A DNA stretch of 59,110 bases from Lachnospiraceae bacterium (GTDB lineage: Bacteria; Bacillota; Clostridia; Lachnospirales; Lachnospiraceae). Position numbers and translations under genes: made by a program. Each line of letters starts with the position of its first letter. The first letter of the stretch is position 1. This document shows, one piece after another, positions 41,471-50,931 of this stretch. The notes below the pieces were generated by a model. It ran no database searches, had not been told where the DNA came from, and was given only the letters and a program-made list of their open reading frames with translations. Where the stretch lies: positions 1 through 59,110 of the forward strand of contig VSOB01000010.1 in assembly GCA_009774625.1 (NCBI GenBank), written 5' to 3'.

Positions 41471-43990
41471 TCACAGTTCCTGTTCTTTCTCATCTTCCAG
41501 TTCTTCCACAGCATCTTCCGGATTTTCAAACTCCTGATTGCCATTTGATACCTTTTCCCTTACTTTGGCAATTTTGGCCACACTGACTCCTTCATCCAGA
41601 TTGATCATCTTAACGCCGGATGTAATCCTGCCCAATGTGGAAATATCCTCCATACGAAGCTGTATAATGATTCCGCCTGTAGTAATCATCATGATTTCAT
41701 GATCGTCCGTTACAGCCTTAACGCCTACCACATCTCCTGTTTTTTCAGTGATCTTATAACACTTTACACCTTTACCGCCTCTTTTCTGTACCGTAAACTC
41801 TTCCAGATAGGTACGTTTTCCCATACCATTGCCGGACACAATCAAAAGAGAATCTCCCTGATGATCAAGCTGCATCCCGATGATTTCATCTCCATCAGTC
41901 AGATTCATACCGATCACACCCATAGAATTTCTTCCGGTGGCCCGCACATCTGTCTCTTTAAAGCGGATACACATTCCCTGTTTTGTTACCAGAAAAATAT
42001 CCGTATCAGAATCGGTGATTTTCACCTCTATCAATTCATCATCTTCCCGCAGATTGATGGCAGTCAGACCATTCTTTCTTACATTGCTGTATTCCATAAT
42101 GGAAGTTTTCTTTACGATACCGTTTCTTGTTACCATAAAGAAATTTTTATGATCCTCATATTGTTTCACAGCCATAATCGCCGTAATCTTTTCTCCCGGA
42201 TTCATCTGCAGCAGATTTACAATGGCCGTTCCCCTGGCTGTACGGCCTGCTTCCGGTATTTCATACACTTTCAGCCGGTATACCCGGCCAAAGTTGGTAA
42301 AAAACATCACATAATGGTGGGTGGTGGTCATCAGCAGATCTTCTATATAATCCTCTTCAATGGTCTGCATTCCCTTGATTCCCTTGCCGCCCCTGTTCTG
42401 ACTTTTGAAATTATCGACTGTCATACGCTTGATATAGCCGAGACTTGTCATGGCGATTACTGTGTTCTCCTTAGGAATCAAGTCCTCCATGGAAATATCA
42501 AAGGTATCATAACCAATGACACTTCTTCTGTCCTCTCCGTATTTATCTGCAATGGCAGTCATTTCTGTTTTAATGACACCTAAAAGCAGCTTTTCATCCG
42601 CCAGAATCGCTTTTAATTCTCCGATCCGGATCAACAGCTCTTGATGTTCCTGTTCCAGTTTTTCTCTTTCCAGACCGGTCAGCGCCCGCAGACGCATATC
42701 CACAATAGCCTGCGACTGTACTTCTGTCAGACCAAACCGCTCCATCAGGCTGGCTTTCGCAATCTGAGTGGTCTGACTGGCACGGATAATACGGATCACT
42801 TCATCTATATGATCCAGGGCAATCAACAATCCCTGCAGAATATGATCCCTTTCCTCCGCTTTGTTTAAATCATATCTGGTACGTCTTGTAACCACCTCTT
42901 CCTGATGCAGAAGATAATATTTCAGCATATCAAGAAGATTCATAACTTTCGGTTCATTGTTAACCAGAGCCAGCATAATGATGCCGAACGTATCCTGAAG
43001 CTGGGTATGTTTGAAAAGCTGATTTAATATTACATTGGAATTGGCATCCTTTCGCAGCTCAATTACGATCCGCATTCCTTCTCTGTCGGATTCATCCCGC
43101 AGATCCGTAATGCCGTCGATTCTTTTTTCTTTATGTAGTTCTGCTATTTTCTCAATCAGCCGTGCTTTATTCACCAGATAAGGAAGCTCTGTCACAATAA
43201 TCTGGTTTTTTCCGTTGGGAAGCGTTTCTATATCGGTAACAGCCTGTACCTTTACCTTTCCTCTTCCGGTGCGGTAGGCTTCTTCGCTGCCCCTTGTTCC
43301 CAGTATAATACCGCCTGTGGGAAAATCAGGCGCTTTTACAATATTCAGAATCTCCTCTATATTGGTATCCCGGTCTTCCAGTATCCTGTTATCAATGATT
43401 TTCGTCACCGCCCCCACCACTTCACGCAAATTATGAGGCGGAATATTGGTTGCCATCCCCACTGCAATTCCGGTGGTTCCGTTCACCAGCAGATTGGGAA
43501 ACCGGCTGGGCAGTACGGCAGGTTCTTTTTCCGTTTCATCAAAGTTCGGTACAAAATCAACCGTGTCTTTTCCGATGTCGGCAATCATTTCCATGGAAAT
43601 TCTGGAAAGTCTTGCTTCTGTATAACGCATGGCCGCCGCACCGTCTCCGTCCACAGAACCAAAATTACCGTGTCCGTCAATCAGCACATGACGCATAGAC
43701 CAGGGCTGTGCCATATTTACCAACGCGCCATAAATGGAACTGTCTCCATGAGGATGATATTTACCCATCGTATCACCGACGATACGGGCGCTTTTTCTGT
43801 GAGGCTTATCCGGACCGTTGTTCAATTCGATCATAGAATAAAGGACACGTCTCTGTACAGGCTTCAGTCCGTCTCTTACATCCGGCAGCGCCCTGGAAGC
43901 GATTACACTCATGGCATAATCAATATAAGAGGTTTCCATCGTTTTTTTCAGGTCCACATCGTGTACTTTATCAAAAATATTATCTTCCAA
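41471..43990 (-). CDS. gyrA: DNA gyrase subunit A
   Basis: The breakage-reunion subunit of DNA gyrase, 839 residues. The catalytic tyrosine is in AAAMRYTEARLS, and the quinolone-determining region reads YHPHGDSSIYGALVNMAQ: the Ser83 equivalent is kept, and Gly stands at the Asp87 position of E. coli, which I believe is normal for related Clostridia. The C-terminal beta-pinwheel includes gyrase-box sequences QNRGGKG and QKRGGKG. The start codon is TTG after AGAGGAGAC, 16 bp after gyrB. The acidic tail (EDAVEELEDEKEQEL) is typical. It belongs to the dnaA-to-gyrA minus-strand run. Confidence 0.98.
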   Translation of the reverse strand: MEDNIFDKVHDVDLKKTMETSYIDYAMSVIASRALPDVRDGLKPVQRRVLYSMIELNNGPDKPHRKSARIVGDTMGKYHPHGDSSIYGALVNMAQPWSMRHVLIDGHGNFGSVDGDGAAAMRYTEARLSRISMEMIADIGKDTVDFVPNFDETEKEPAVLPSRFPNLLVNGTTGIAVGMATNIPPHNLREVVGAVTKIIDNRILEDRDTNIEEILNIVKAPDFPTGGIILGTRGSEEAYRTGRGKVKVQAVTDIETLPNGKNQIIVTELPYLVNKARLIEKIAELHKEKRIDGITDLRDESDREGMRIVIELRKDANSNVILNQLFKHTQLQDTFGIIMLALVNNEPKVMNLLDMLKYYLLHQEEVVTRRTRYDLNKAEERDHILQGLLIALDHIDEVIRIIRASQTTQIAKASLMERFGLTEVQSQAIVDMRLRALTGLEREKLEQEHQELLIRIGELKAILADEKLLLGVIKTEMTAIADKYGEDRRSVIGYDTFDISMEDLIPKENTVIAMTSLGYIKRMTVDNFKSQNRGGKGIKGMQTIEEDYIEDLLMTTTHHYVMFFTNFGRVYRLKVYEIPEAGRTARGTAIVNLLQMNPGEKITAIMAVKQYEDHKNFFMVTRNGIVKKTSIMEYSNVRKNGLTAINLREDDELIEVKITDSDTDIFLVTKQGMCIRFKETDVRATGRNSMGVIGMNLTDGDEIIGMQLDHQGDSLLIVSGNGMGKRTYLEEFTVQKRGGKGVKCYKITEKTGDVVGVKAVTDDHEIMMITTGGIIIQLRMEDISTLGRITSGVKMINLDEGVSVAKIAKVREKVSNGNQEFENPEDAVEELEDEKEQEL

Positions 43991-44006
43991 ACCAGTCTCC
44001 TCTCAC

Positions 44007-45947
44007 TCAGATGTCCAGATTTTTAACAAACTTCGCATTTTCCTCGATAAACTCCCGTCTGGGTTCTACCTTATCCCCCATCAGTGTCGTAAAAGTAAGA
44101 TCCACCTCTGATTCTGTTTCTTCATCCATCGTCACACGAAGCAGAACACGGCGCTCCGGGTCCATCGTAGTCTCCCAGAGCTGTTCTGCATCCATTTCTC
44201 CCAGTCCTTTATACCGCTGGATCCGATTGCTCTGGTCACGTCCCACTTCATTCAGAATATTACTCAGTTCTTCATCACTGTAAGCATACCAGACTTTTTT
44301 ATTTTTTTCCAGCTTATACAGCGGCGGCTGTGCCAGATACACATATCCTCCCTTAATCAGTTCCGGCATAAACCGGTATAAAAAAGTAAGCATCAAAGTA
44401 GAAATATGCGCTCCGTCCACATCCGCATCCGTCATAATAATAATTTTATGATACCGCAGCTTGCTGATGTCAAAATCATCATGGATTCCGGTACCAAATG
44501 CAGTAATCATAGCCTTGATTTCCGCATTGGCATATATTTTATCCAGCCTTGCCTTTTCCACATTCAGTATTTTTCCGCGCAGCGGCAGAATCGCCTGAGT
44601 TGCCCGGCTTCTGGCTGTTTTTGCCGATCCTCCTGCAGAGTCTCCCTCCACAATGTAAATTTCACAGTTTTTCGGATCTTTGTCAGAACAGTCAGCCAGT
44701 TTGCCCGGAAGAGCCATTCCTTCCAGCGCTGTTTTTCTCCGTGTCAGATCTCTGGCTTTTCTGGCCGCATCTCTGGCACGCTGGGCCAGAATAGACTTTT
44801 CACAGATTGTTTTTGCCACACCCGGATTCTGCTCCAGAAAATACGTAAGCTGTTCACTTACGATACTGTCTACAGCTCCTCTGGCCTCAGAATTGCCCAG
44901 CTTCTGCTTTGTCTGTCCTTCAAACTGAGGATCTTCTATCTTTACGCTTACGATAGCGGTCATTCCCTCTCTGATGTCCTCGCCGGCCAGATTCGGTTCG
45001 CTGTCCTTTAACAGTTTATTGTTTCTTGCATAATCATTAAAGGTCTTTGTGATGGCATTGCGAAAACCAGCCAAATGGGTGCCGCCCTCAGGGGTATTGA
45101 TGTTGTTGACAAAGCTGTAGGCGCTTTCCGTATAGGAATCGTTATGCTGCATTGCCACTTCCACATATACGTTATCTTTCATACCCTCAAAATAGAGAAT
45201 CGTATCATAGAGCGCGGCCTTACTTTTGTTCAGGTATGTAACAAATTCCTTAATGCCGCCCTCATAATGAAATGTTTTTACCAGGGGAGTGGATTCTCCC
45301 GTTTCTTTATTCGTCACACGATTGTCACAAAGAATGATTTTCAGATTTTTGGTCAGAAAAGCCATTTCCCGCAGACGCTGTTTCAGCACATCAAATTCAT
45401 AAACTGTCGTTTCCTGAAAAATGGTTTCATCCGGCTTGAAAACCACTGTAGTGCCTGTTTTGTCCTGCTCACAGGTACCGATTTCCTTCAAAGAATAACA
45501 GGCGTTACCTTTTTCATATCTCTGCCTGTACACTTTGCCTTCCTGATAAATCGTAACTTCAAGCCAGTCGGACAGGGCGTTGACAACAGAAGCACCCACA
45601 CCATGCAGACCTCCTGATACTTTATAGCCTCCACCGCCGAACTTGCCGCCTGCATGAAGAATCGTAAATACCACCTCTACCGCAGGAATGCCTGCCTTGT
45701 GGTTGATGCCAACCGGAATACCACGACCATTGTCCTCCACCATGACAGAATTGTCTTTGTTTATTGTCACACGAATCTCGTCACAAAAGCCTGCCAGCGC
45801 TTCGTCCACAGAATTGTCCACGATCTCATATACAAGATGGTGAAGCCCTCTGCTGGAAGTGCTGCCTATATACATACCAGGCCTTTTTCTGACTGCTTCC
45901 AATCCTTCAAGTATCTGAATCTGGTCTGCTCCGTATTCCGTACTCAT
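44007..45947 (-). CDS. gyrB: DNA gyrase subunit B
   Basis: ATPase subunit of gyrase, 646 residues. The GHKL ATP site shows YEIVDNSVDEALAG (N box), DNGRGIPVG (G1) and GGLHGVGASVVNALS (G3 lid). The transducer follows, then the TOPRIM domain with EGDSAGGSAK and MTDADVDGAHI (acidic metal site) and the C-terminal IQRYKGLGEMDAEQLWETTMDP. The length is the standard for Firmicutes. The ATG follows TCAGGAGGG. It lies 34 bp downstream of recF, before gyrA, and forms the A2B2 complex with it. Confidence 0.98.
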   Translation of the reverse strand: MSTEYGADQIQILEGLEAVRKRPGMYIGSTSSRGLHHLVYEIVDNSVDEALAGFCDEIRVTINKDNSVMVEDNGRGIPVGINHKAGIPAVEVVFTILHAGGKFGGGGYKVSGGLHGVGASVVNALSDWLEVTIYQEGKVYRQRYEKGNACYSLKEIGTCEQDKTGTTVVFKPDETIFQETTVYEFDVLKQRLREMAFLTKNLKIILCDNRVTNKETGESTPLVKTFHYEGGIKEFVTYLNKSKAALYDTILYFEGMKDNVYVEVAMQHNDSYTESAYSFVNNINTPEGGTHLAGFRNAITKTFNDYARNNKLLKDSEPNLAGEDIREGMTAIVSVKIEDPQFEGQTKQKLGNSEARGAVDSIVSEQLTYFLEQNPGVAKTICEKSILAQRARDAARKARDLTRRKTALEGMALPGKLADCSDKDPKNCEIYIVEGDSAGGSAKTARSRATQAILPLRGKILNVEKARLDKIYANAEIKAMITAFGTGIHDDFDISKLRYHKIIIMTDADVDGAHISTLMLTFLYRFMPELIKGGYVYLAQPPLYKLEKNKKVWYAYSDEELSNILNEVGRDQSNRIQRYKGLGEMDAEQLWETTMDPERRVLLRVTMDEETESEVDLTFTTLMGDKVEPRREFIEENAKFVKNLDI

Positions 45948-45981
45948 ATATCCCTCCTGAATCTCAATTTTTTATAACAGG

Positions 45982-47067
45982 TCAGTTTTCACTTGCTGCC
46001 GTTCCGTTTGTCACCCTGAATATCTTATTGATTTCAAAACGGTTATTAATAAAATCATCCAGACCGGTACAGGTTATAATCGTCTGAATATCTCCTATAC
46101 TGTTCAGCAGATAATTCTGCCTGCTGCTGTCCAGCTCTGACAAAACATCATCCAGCAAAAGGACCGGGCTGTCTTTCGATATCTTTTTCACAAGCTCTAT
46201 TTCAGACAACTTCAAAGACAAGGCCGCTGTTCTCTGTTGACCCTGGGAACCAAACTTACGGATATCCACAGTTCCGATCATAAAAGAAAAATCATCTCTG
46301 TGGGGTCCGGTAGTGGTCTGCTTTAACCGGATATCTCGTTCCTGGTTGTTCCTGCACTTTTCTTCAAAGTCATCCATAGCCACATCCGGTTCATAGATGA
46401 TTTTCAGCGTTTCTTTTCCGCCGGATAATTTTTTATGTATGTCGACCGTCATCTCATTGAGCTGTTCTGCAAATAACTTTCTTCTCTCAATGATTTTACT
46501 GCCAAAGGAAACCAACTGCGCATCCCATATCCCCAGAGTCTCTTTCAGTTCCGGATGAAAAGCCAGATCCTTCAACAGCTTATTTCTCTGATTCACGATT
46601 TTATTATAATGATTTAAGTTATATAAATAAAAACTGTCAAGCTGACACAGTTCCATATCCACGAACCTGCGCCGCTCTCCCGGACCGTTTTTAATAATAC
46701 TCAGATCTTCCGGAGAAAAAAATACCACATTCAGAAGTCCCAGAAGTTCTGCCGCTTTTTTGATCTTTTTTCCATTGATGGCAATTCCCTTAGACCTGGC
46801 GCTGCGCAGATGCATATCCACTTTGTTTTCCAGATCCTCTTTTTCCAGATAAGTTCGGATATGCGCTTCTTCTTTTCCGAAACGTATCATATCCTTATCC
46901 TTACTCCCTTTATGGGACTTAGTGGTGGCAGACACAAAAATAGCCTCCAGTATATTGGTTTTTCCCTGGGCATTGTCTCCGTACAGTATATTGGTCCCCT
47001 TGTCAAAGGCAATTTGCAGAAATTCATAATTTCTGAAATCAGAAAGCTCCAGTGATTTGATAATCAT
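45982..47067 (-). CDS. recF: DNA replication and repair protein RecF
   Basis: SMC-like ATPase that helps load RecA at gaps during recombinational repair, 361 residues. Walker A is YGDNAQGKTNILEAI near residue 37, the signature region is FGSQGQQRTAALSLKLSE, and the Walker B region is SPVLLLDDVLSELD. The N-terminus LSDFRNYE is the family's. The ATG overlaps the stop of the S4 gene (ATGA), so the pair is translationally coupled. The position between dnaN and gyrB is the classic origin order. Confidence 0.97.
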   Translation of the reverse strand: MIIKSLELSDFRNYEFLQIAFDKGTNILYGDNAQGKTNILEAIFVSATTKSHKGSKDKDMIRFGKEEAHIRTYLEKEDLENKVDMHLRSARSKGIAINGKKIKKAAELLGLLNVVFFSPEDLSIIKNGPGERRRFVDMELCQLDSFYLYNLNHYNKIVNQRNKLLKDLAFHPELKETLGIWDAQLVSFGSKIIERRKLFAEQLNEMTVDIHKKLSGGKETLKIIYEPDVAMDDFEEKCRNNQERDIRLKQTTTGPHRDDFSFMIGTVDIRKFGSQGQQRTAALSLKLSEIELVKKISKDSPVLLLDDVLSELDSSRQNYLLNSIGDIQTIITCTGLDDFINNRFEINKIFRVTNGTAASEN

Positions 47068-47279
47068 ACCGATTCCTCTATTCTGACCTGATTTCCCTGA
47101 TATGTGAATACATCTTTGTCATACAGCTTTCTGCCGCGCCGCAGCTCCACTTCGCCATTTACATACACCAGACCATCCTGCACCGCATATTTTGCTTCCA
47201 CGCCGCTCTCTACCAGTCCGGCCGCTTTCAGAGCCTGGCCCAGTTTTATATATTCGTCTTTTAATGTGAGTTTTTCCAT
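47064..47279 (-). CDS. yaaA: S4 domain RNA-binding protein (YaaA type)
   Basis: A 71-residue protein consisting of a single S4 RNA-binding domain: YIKLGQALKAAGLVESGVEAKYAVQDGLVYVNGEVELRRGRKLY has the conserved G-x-x-K and N-G pattern. It is the small S4 gene regularly found between dnaN and recF in Firmicutes, possibly linked to ribosome maturation; the exact role is unsettled. It ends within the recF start (4-bp overlap) and follows dnaN by 51 bp. Confidence 0.93.
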   Translation of the reverse strand: MEKLTLKDEYIKLGQALKAAGLVESGVEAKYAVQDGLVYVNGEVELRRGRKLYDKDVFTYQGNQVRIEESV

Positions 47280-47330
47280 ATTTTCCCGTTTCTAATCACT
47301 TACCTATGATTTGTCTGCCGATCTGCCGTT

Positions 47331-48440
47331 TCAGGAAACTGTGGTAAAATTAACCGGCAGAATCAGATAGATATAACTTTCTCCTGCATCTCTGATAAAA
47401 CAGGGCGCTTTGGGATTGACCATATACACATAGATTTCCTCATCCTCAATGACTTTCAGGGCATCCATCAGAAACTTTGGATTGAACCCGATCATAATAT
47501 CCTTACCGCTTTTGTTGATGTCGATCTCTTCATTCATACTGCCCACAGTAGAATTGATCTTTAATTCCATACTGCTGTCATTGATGGTTATGATAATAGG
47601 TTTTTTATCCCCTTCTTTTACCAGAAGTGTGGCTCTGTCAATACAATTCAAAAATTCTTTTTTATTAATCTTGATCTTTGTCTCATAATCACTGGACAGC
47701 ATCTGCTCTATTCTGAAATATTCCCCTTCAATCAGACGGGAAACCACCATCGTCTGGTCAAATTCAAAGATCACATGCTTGCCGGTAAAGAAAACAGAAA
47801 CATCCTTATCCGTATCCCCGCTGAGGATTTTTCCGATTTCGATTAAAGTCTTGCCGGGAATCACAGCTTTTCTGTCCCTGTAAAAGTTTTTCAGCTTAAT
47901 ATTGCGGATGGAAATCCTGTGCCCGTCCAGAGAAACCACTTTCAGATTGTCCTCTTTGATTTCAAACAGTTCTCCTGTCATCAGTTTATTGTTTTCATTG
48001 TCTGCAATGGAAAATATGGTCTGCCTGATTACTTCCTTTAACGTAAACTGAGAAAGCATCACACAATCTTCTTTTTCAATCACAGGAAGAAATGAAAAAT
48101 CCTCTCCTGATTTCCCTATAATGTTGAACTTTGCTTTTTCACAGGTAATGGTAGTTTTCAAAGACTCATCTGTATGGATAGTAATATCGTTTTCAGGAAG
48201 TTTTCTGACGATTTCAAGAAAAATTCTCGCATCCAATGCAATCATTCCCTTTTCTGCAATGGTGCCTTCAATCCTGGTTTCAATGCCAAGTTCCATATCA
48301 TTGGCAATCAAAGTGATTTCATCTCTTCTCGCATCGATCAGGATACATTCCAGAATAGACATTGTAGTCTTACTGGGAACAGCTTTGGATACAATCTGTA
48401 CACCGTTAAGAAGGGCTGTTTTGGAACATATTAATTTCAT
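47331..48440 (-). CDS. dnaN: DNA polymerase III beta subunit (sliding clamp)
   Basis: Ring-shaped processivity clamp, 369 residues, three repeated clamp domains. The N-terminus MKLICSKTALLNGVQIVSKAVPSKTTMSIL and the C-terminus GESYIYLILPVNF (normally YLIMPVRL) are typical. It acts as a dimer encircling DNA and binds the polymerase and repair enzymes through a hydrophobic pocket. The ATG follows AAGGAAG. It lies about 210 bp downstream of dnaA, with an AT-rich gap that contains one DnaA box and possible promoters. Confidence 0.97.
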   Translation of the reverse strand: MKLICSKTALLNGVQIVSKAVPSKTTMSILECILIDARRDEITLIANDMELGIETRIEGTIAEKGMIALDARIFLEIVRKLPENDITIHTDESLKTTITCEKAKFNIIGKSGEDFSFLPVIEKEDCVMLSQFTLKEVIRQTIFSIADNENNKLMTGELFEIKEDNLKVVSLDGHRISIRNIKLKNFYRDRKAVIPGKTLIEIGKILSGDTDKDVSVFFTGKHVIFEFDQTMVVSRLIEGEYFRIEQMLSSDYETKIKINKKEFLNCIDRATLLVKEGDKKPIIITINDSSMELKINSTVGSMNEEIDINKSGKDIMIGFNPKFLMDALKVIEDEEIYVYMVNPKAPCFIRDAGESYIYLILPVNFTTVS

Positions 48441-48650
48441 CTGTGCATAACTTCCTTTCCTTCAGATTCTGATTTATGTTTACGTGAAGCCGGTTATATA
48501 ATTATAAGTAATTCATAATCTTATTCATAATAGCTGTGAATTTGTTTATATCTTCTCTATTATACTATTTTCAAGAGAAAATGAAAGTATTTTGAAGGTG
48601 AAAAACAGAGAATTGCCTGTGGATAAAAGAATCGGAATGTGAAAAGCCTT
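48441..48650 (-). promoter_or_regulatory. dnaA-dnaN intergenic region with a DnaA box and likely dnaN promoter
   Basis: The 210-bp AT-rich gap holds a perfect DnaA box on the minus strand (TGTGGATAA on plus at 48618-48626). On the minus strand TTGAAA followed after 18 bp by TATAAA, and an overlapping TATAAT, could serve dnaN. Two further TTATTCATA-like near-boxes occur around 48515. It may be a second, weaker origin-binding site or an autoregulatory region. Confidence 0.55.
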
Positions 48651-50006
48651 TCAGGAAGGATTGAGAATTTTTCGGATCACATCGATCTTGTTTTTTAAAT
48701 CCACATCTTTTTCCATGTCTTCGGTTATCTTATTCACACCATGAATGATGGTGGTATGATCTTTTTTATTCAGAAGTTTGGCAATGTTGGTAAATGGTAT
48801 ATCGATCAGATTGCGGCAAAGATACATTACCACATGTCTGGGCTGTATCAGTTCTCCGTTTCTTTTTCTGGACACAATATCATCCGGACTGATGTTATAG
48901 TGCTCCGCTACCGTTTCCAGTATCAGGGCCGGTGTGATGGTCCTGGGCTGATCCGGATTGATAATATCCTTTAATGCATCTTCTGCCATTTCCATTGTGA
49001 TTTCTTCCACTTTGTTGAGTCTGATAAAGGCTACGATTTTGTTGAAGGCGCCTTCCAGCTCCCGGATATTGGATTTGATATTGGCAGCAATATAATCCAG
49101 TATTTCATCACTGATCTTTTTATCAAATTGTTCTGCATTTTTACGCAGAATGGCCATTTTGGTTTCATAATCCGGTATCTGAATATCTGCGATCAGGCCC
49201 CATTCAAAACGGGAACGAAACCGCTCTTCCAGTGTTTCCATATCTTTCGGAGGCTTGTCAGACGAAAGAATGATCTGCTTTCTTGCGGAATGCAGCACAT
49301 TAAAGGTGTGAAAAAACTCTTCCTGTGTGCTTTCCTTTCCTATTATAAACTGTATATCGTCTATCATGAGTACATCAACGGTTCTGTATTTTTCACGCAG
49401 ATTGGTCATGGCGGCGGCATTACCGCTTCGGATGGATTCGATTACTTCATTGGTAAACTGTTCGCTGGTCACATAGAGCACTTTCTTGTCCGGATTGTGC
49501 TGCAGGATAAAGTGCCCGATAGAATGGATCAAATGGGTTTTTCCAAGTCCGGCTCCTCCGTACAGGTAAAGAGGATTGTAGGTAACACCTGGTGATTCCG
49601 CCACTGCAAGAGAAGCGGAATGCGCAAATTTATTATTGGAACCCACGATAAAAGTGTCAAACTTATATTTGGGATTCAGGTTGGCATTGGAATAGTTCTG
49701 CAGGTGCCGTGGATCCTGATGAAGCGTTTCCGCCTCTTCTTCCTGATCCTTTTCCAGAATAAAAGATACATCGTAGGTATGGTTCATCATCTCGGAGATG
49801 GTTACCTGAAAGTAGCTTTTATATTTGCTGGAAATATATTTCAGCGCATGAGACTGATCGGAAGGAATGGAAATGATTACCGTATTTTCTTCTGTTTTAT
49901 AGAATTTCAAAGGGGCAACCCATGTGGTATAGGAAATCTCCGATAAATCATATTCTGTTTTGATGGTTTCCTTGATGGTTTCCCAGGCATTTTTGATCTC
50001 TTCCAT
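48651..50006 (-). CDS. dnaA: Chromosomal replication initiator DnaA
   Basis: AAA+ initiator that binds DnaA boxes at oriC and opens the duplex, 451 residues. Domain I (1-80) begins EEIKNAWETIKETIK; the ATPase domain has Walker A LYGGAGLGKTHLIHSIG, Walker B VLMIDDIQFI, and sensor/arginine finger LEERFRSRFEWGL; domain IV carries the DNA-recognition signature LLNKKDHTTIIHGVNKI. The ATG after TCAGGAG is chosen; a longer frame has 22 more codons. A promoter lies just upstream and DnaA boxes there suggest autoregulation. Confidence 0.98.
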   Translation of the reverse strand: MEEIKNAWETIKETIKTEYDLSEISYTTWVAPLKFYKTEENTVIISIPSDQSHALKYISSKYKSYFQVTISEMMNHTYDVSFILEKDQEEEAETLHQDPRHLQNYSNANLNPKYKFDTFIVGSNNKFAHSASLAVAESPGVTYNPLYLYGGAGLGKTHLIHSIGHFILQHNPDKKVLYVTSEQFTNEVIESIRSGNAAAMTNLREKYRTVDVLMIDDIQFIIGKESTQEEFFHTFNVLHSARKQIILSSDKPPKDMETLEERFRSRFEWGLIADIQIPDYETKMAILRKNAEQFDKKISDEILDYIAANIKSNIRELEGAFNKIVAFIRLNKVEEITMEMAEDALKDIINPDQPRTITPALILETVAEHYNISPDDIVSRKRNGELIQPRHVVMYLCRNLIDIPFTNIAKLLNKKDHTTIIHGVNKITEDMEKDVDLKNKIDVIRKILNPS

Positions 50007-50039
50007 TTTATGATTCTCCTGATCTGAAATTATCTCACA

Positions 50040-50330
50040 ATATATAATAACGTATCTATTTGAAAATTTCAAATGCTTTCATAAGAGAACAGTTGACATA
50101 GTATTGCAGGAAGATAATTCATCTGTGGATAACGGGTATAGAGTTATTAACATCAAATTTATGTGAATTTGGAACAAATTTGGAGTTTTACACAGGAAAA
50201 AGCAAAGTTATCCACAATTTATACACATTTTGTGGATAATGTTATGTTAAGTAAATAAAAATAAAAAAATTTATTCTTAACATATTTTTCAGGAAAAATA
50301 AGGGTTTTGCTTGACTTGGAAGTTTGTATC
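50040..50330. other. Probable replication origin (oriC) between dnaA and rpmH
   Basis: The 373-bp gap between the divergent dnaA and rpmH genes is very AT-rich. Perfect TTATCCACA boxes occur at 50208-50216 (+), 50231-50239 (-) and 50124-50132 (-); TTATACACA at 50219-50227 (+) and TTTTACACA at 50186-50194 (+) are one-base variants. Four of the five lie in a 54-bp cluster. AT tracts at 50250-50300 could be the unwinding element. Gene polarity flips here, which agrees with an origin. Confidence 0.85.
50044..50072 (-). promoter_or_regulatory. Candidate sigma-A promoter for dnaA
   Basis: On the minus strand TTGAAA (50072-50067) and TATTAT (50049-50044) are 17 bp apart, about 40 bp before the dnaA start and within reach of the nearby DnaA box. 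Confidence 0.55.
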
Positions 50331-50339
50331 TTATATAAT
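50311..50339 (+). promoter_or_regulatory. Promoter for rpmH
   Basis: TTGACT (50311-50316) and perfect TATAAT (50334-50339) with a 17-bp spacer lie 40 bp before the rpmH ATG. Confidence 0.8.
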
Positions 50340-50379
50340 TGTAACGATATTTTCCATAGATAAAAGGAGGTGTATCCGT

Positions 50380-50514
50380 ATGAAAATGACATTTCAGCCA
50401 AAGAAAAGACAGAGATCCAAGGTGCATGGCTTTCGTGCAAGAATGAGTACTCCGGGCGGGAGAAAAGTGTTAGCTGCAAGAAGAGCAAAGGGAAGAAAGA
50501 GATTATCAGCATAG
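50380..50514 (+). CDS. rpmH: 50S ribosomal protein L34
   Basis: Basic 44-residue ribosomal protein of the large subunit. The sequence MKMTFQPKKRQRSKVHGF with RMSTPGGRKVLAARRAKGRK is the complete L34 family pattern. The ATG follows AAAGGAGGTG; a longer open frame upstream is not coding. It is the first gene to the right of the origin and is followed at its stop codon by a terminator hairpin that would make it more abundant than rnpA. Confidence 0.98.
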   Translation: MKMTFQPKKRQRSKVHGFRARMSTPGGRKVLAARRAKGRKRLSA

Positions 50515-50537
50515 GCCGCAGTTATGTGGCCTTTTTT
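50513..50537 (+). terminator. Terminator/attenuator between rpmH and rnpA
   Basis: AGGCCGCA pairs with TGTGGCCT (one G-U) over a GTTA tetraloop and is followed by six T residues. It begins inside the rpmH stop codon, so read-through would be needed for rnpA and the genes behind it. Confidence 0.85.
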
Positions 50538-50559
50538 CTCTTATCTGCAGGTTTTATGT

Positions 50560-50895
50560 ATGATATTTTCTGAATCTTTGAAGAAAAACAGAGATTTCCG
50601 GACTGTTTATAAAAATGGCAGACCCCGCGCCAACAAATATTTAGTTATGTATATTATGGAAAATCATCAAGAGAAAAACAGGCTGGGAATATCTGTCAGC
50701 AAAAAAGTAGGGAACAGTGTTGTAAGGCATCGTATTACAAGACTGATCCGGGAAAGCTATCGGCTGCATGAAAATATATTTGATAGTGGTTTGGATATAG
50801 TAGTCGTTGCAAGAAGTTGTGCGGCAGAGGTTTCTTACAGGGAAATCGAAAGTGCCATGTTACATTTGGGAAAGCTTCATAAGATCCTTCGATAG
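50560..50895 (+). CDS. rnpA: Ribonuclease P protein component
   Basis: Basic protein subunit that assists the RNase P RNA in cleaving 5' leaders of pre-tRNA, 111 residues. The family signature is RLGISVSKKVGNSVVRHRITRLIRESYR; the canonical RNR triplet appears as RHR, with His for Asn. The in-frame ATG used here (MIFSESLKK) lies 8 bp after GCAGG. The first ATG, 4 bp upstream, is out of frame. Order rpmH-rnpA-yidD-yidC is standard. Confidence 0.95.
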   Translation: MIFSESLKKNRDFRTVYKNGRPRANKYLVMYIMENHQEKNRLGISVSKKVGNSVVRHRITRLIRESYRLHENIFDSGLDIVVVARSCAAEVSYREIESAMLHLGKLHKILR

Positions 50896-50931
50896 AAGGA
50901 ACTGTCAGATTTTGTGAGGCATTTGGATTTA

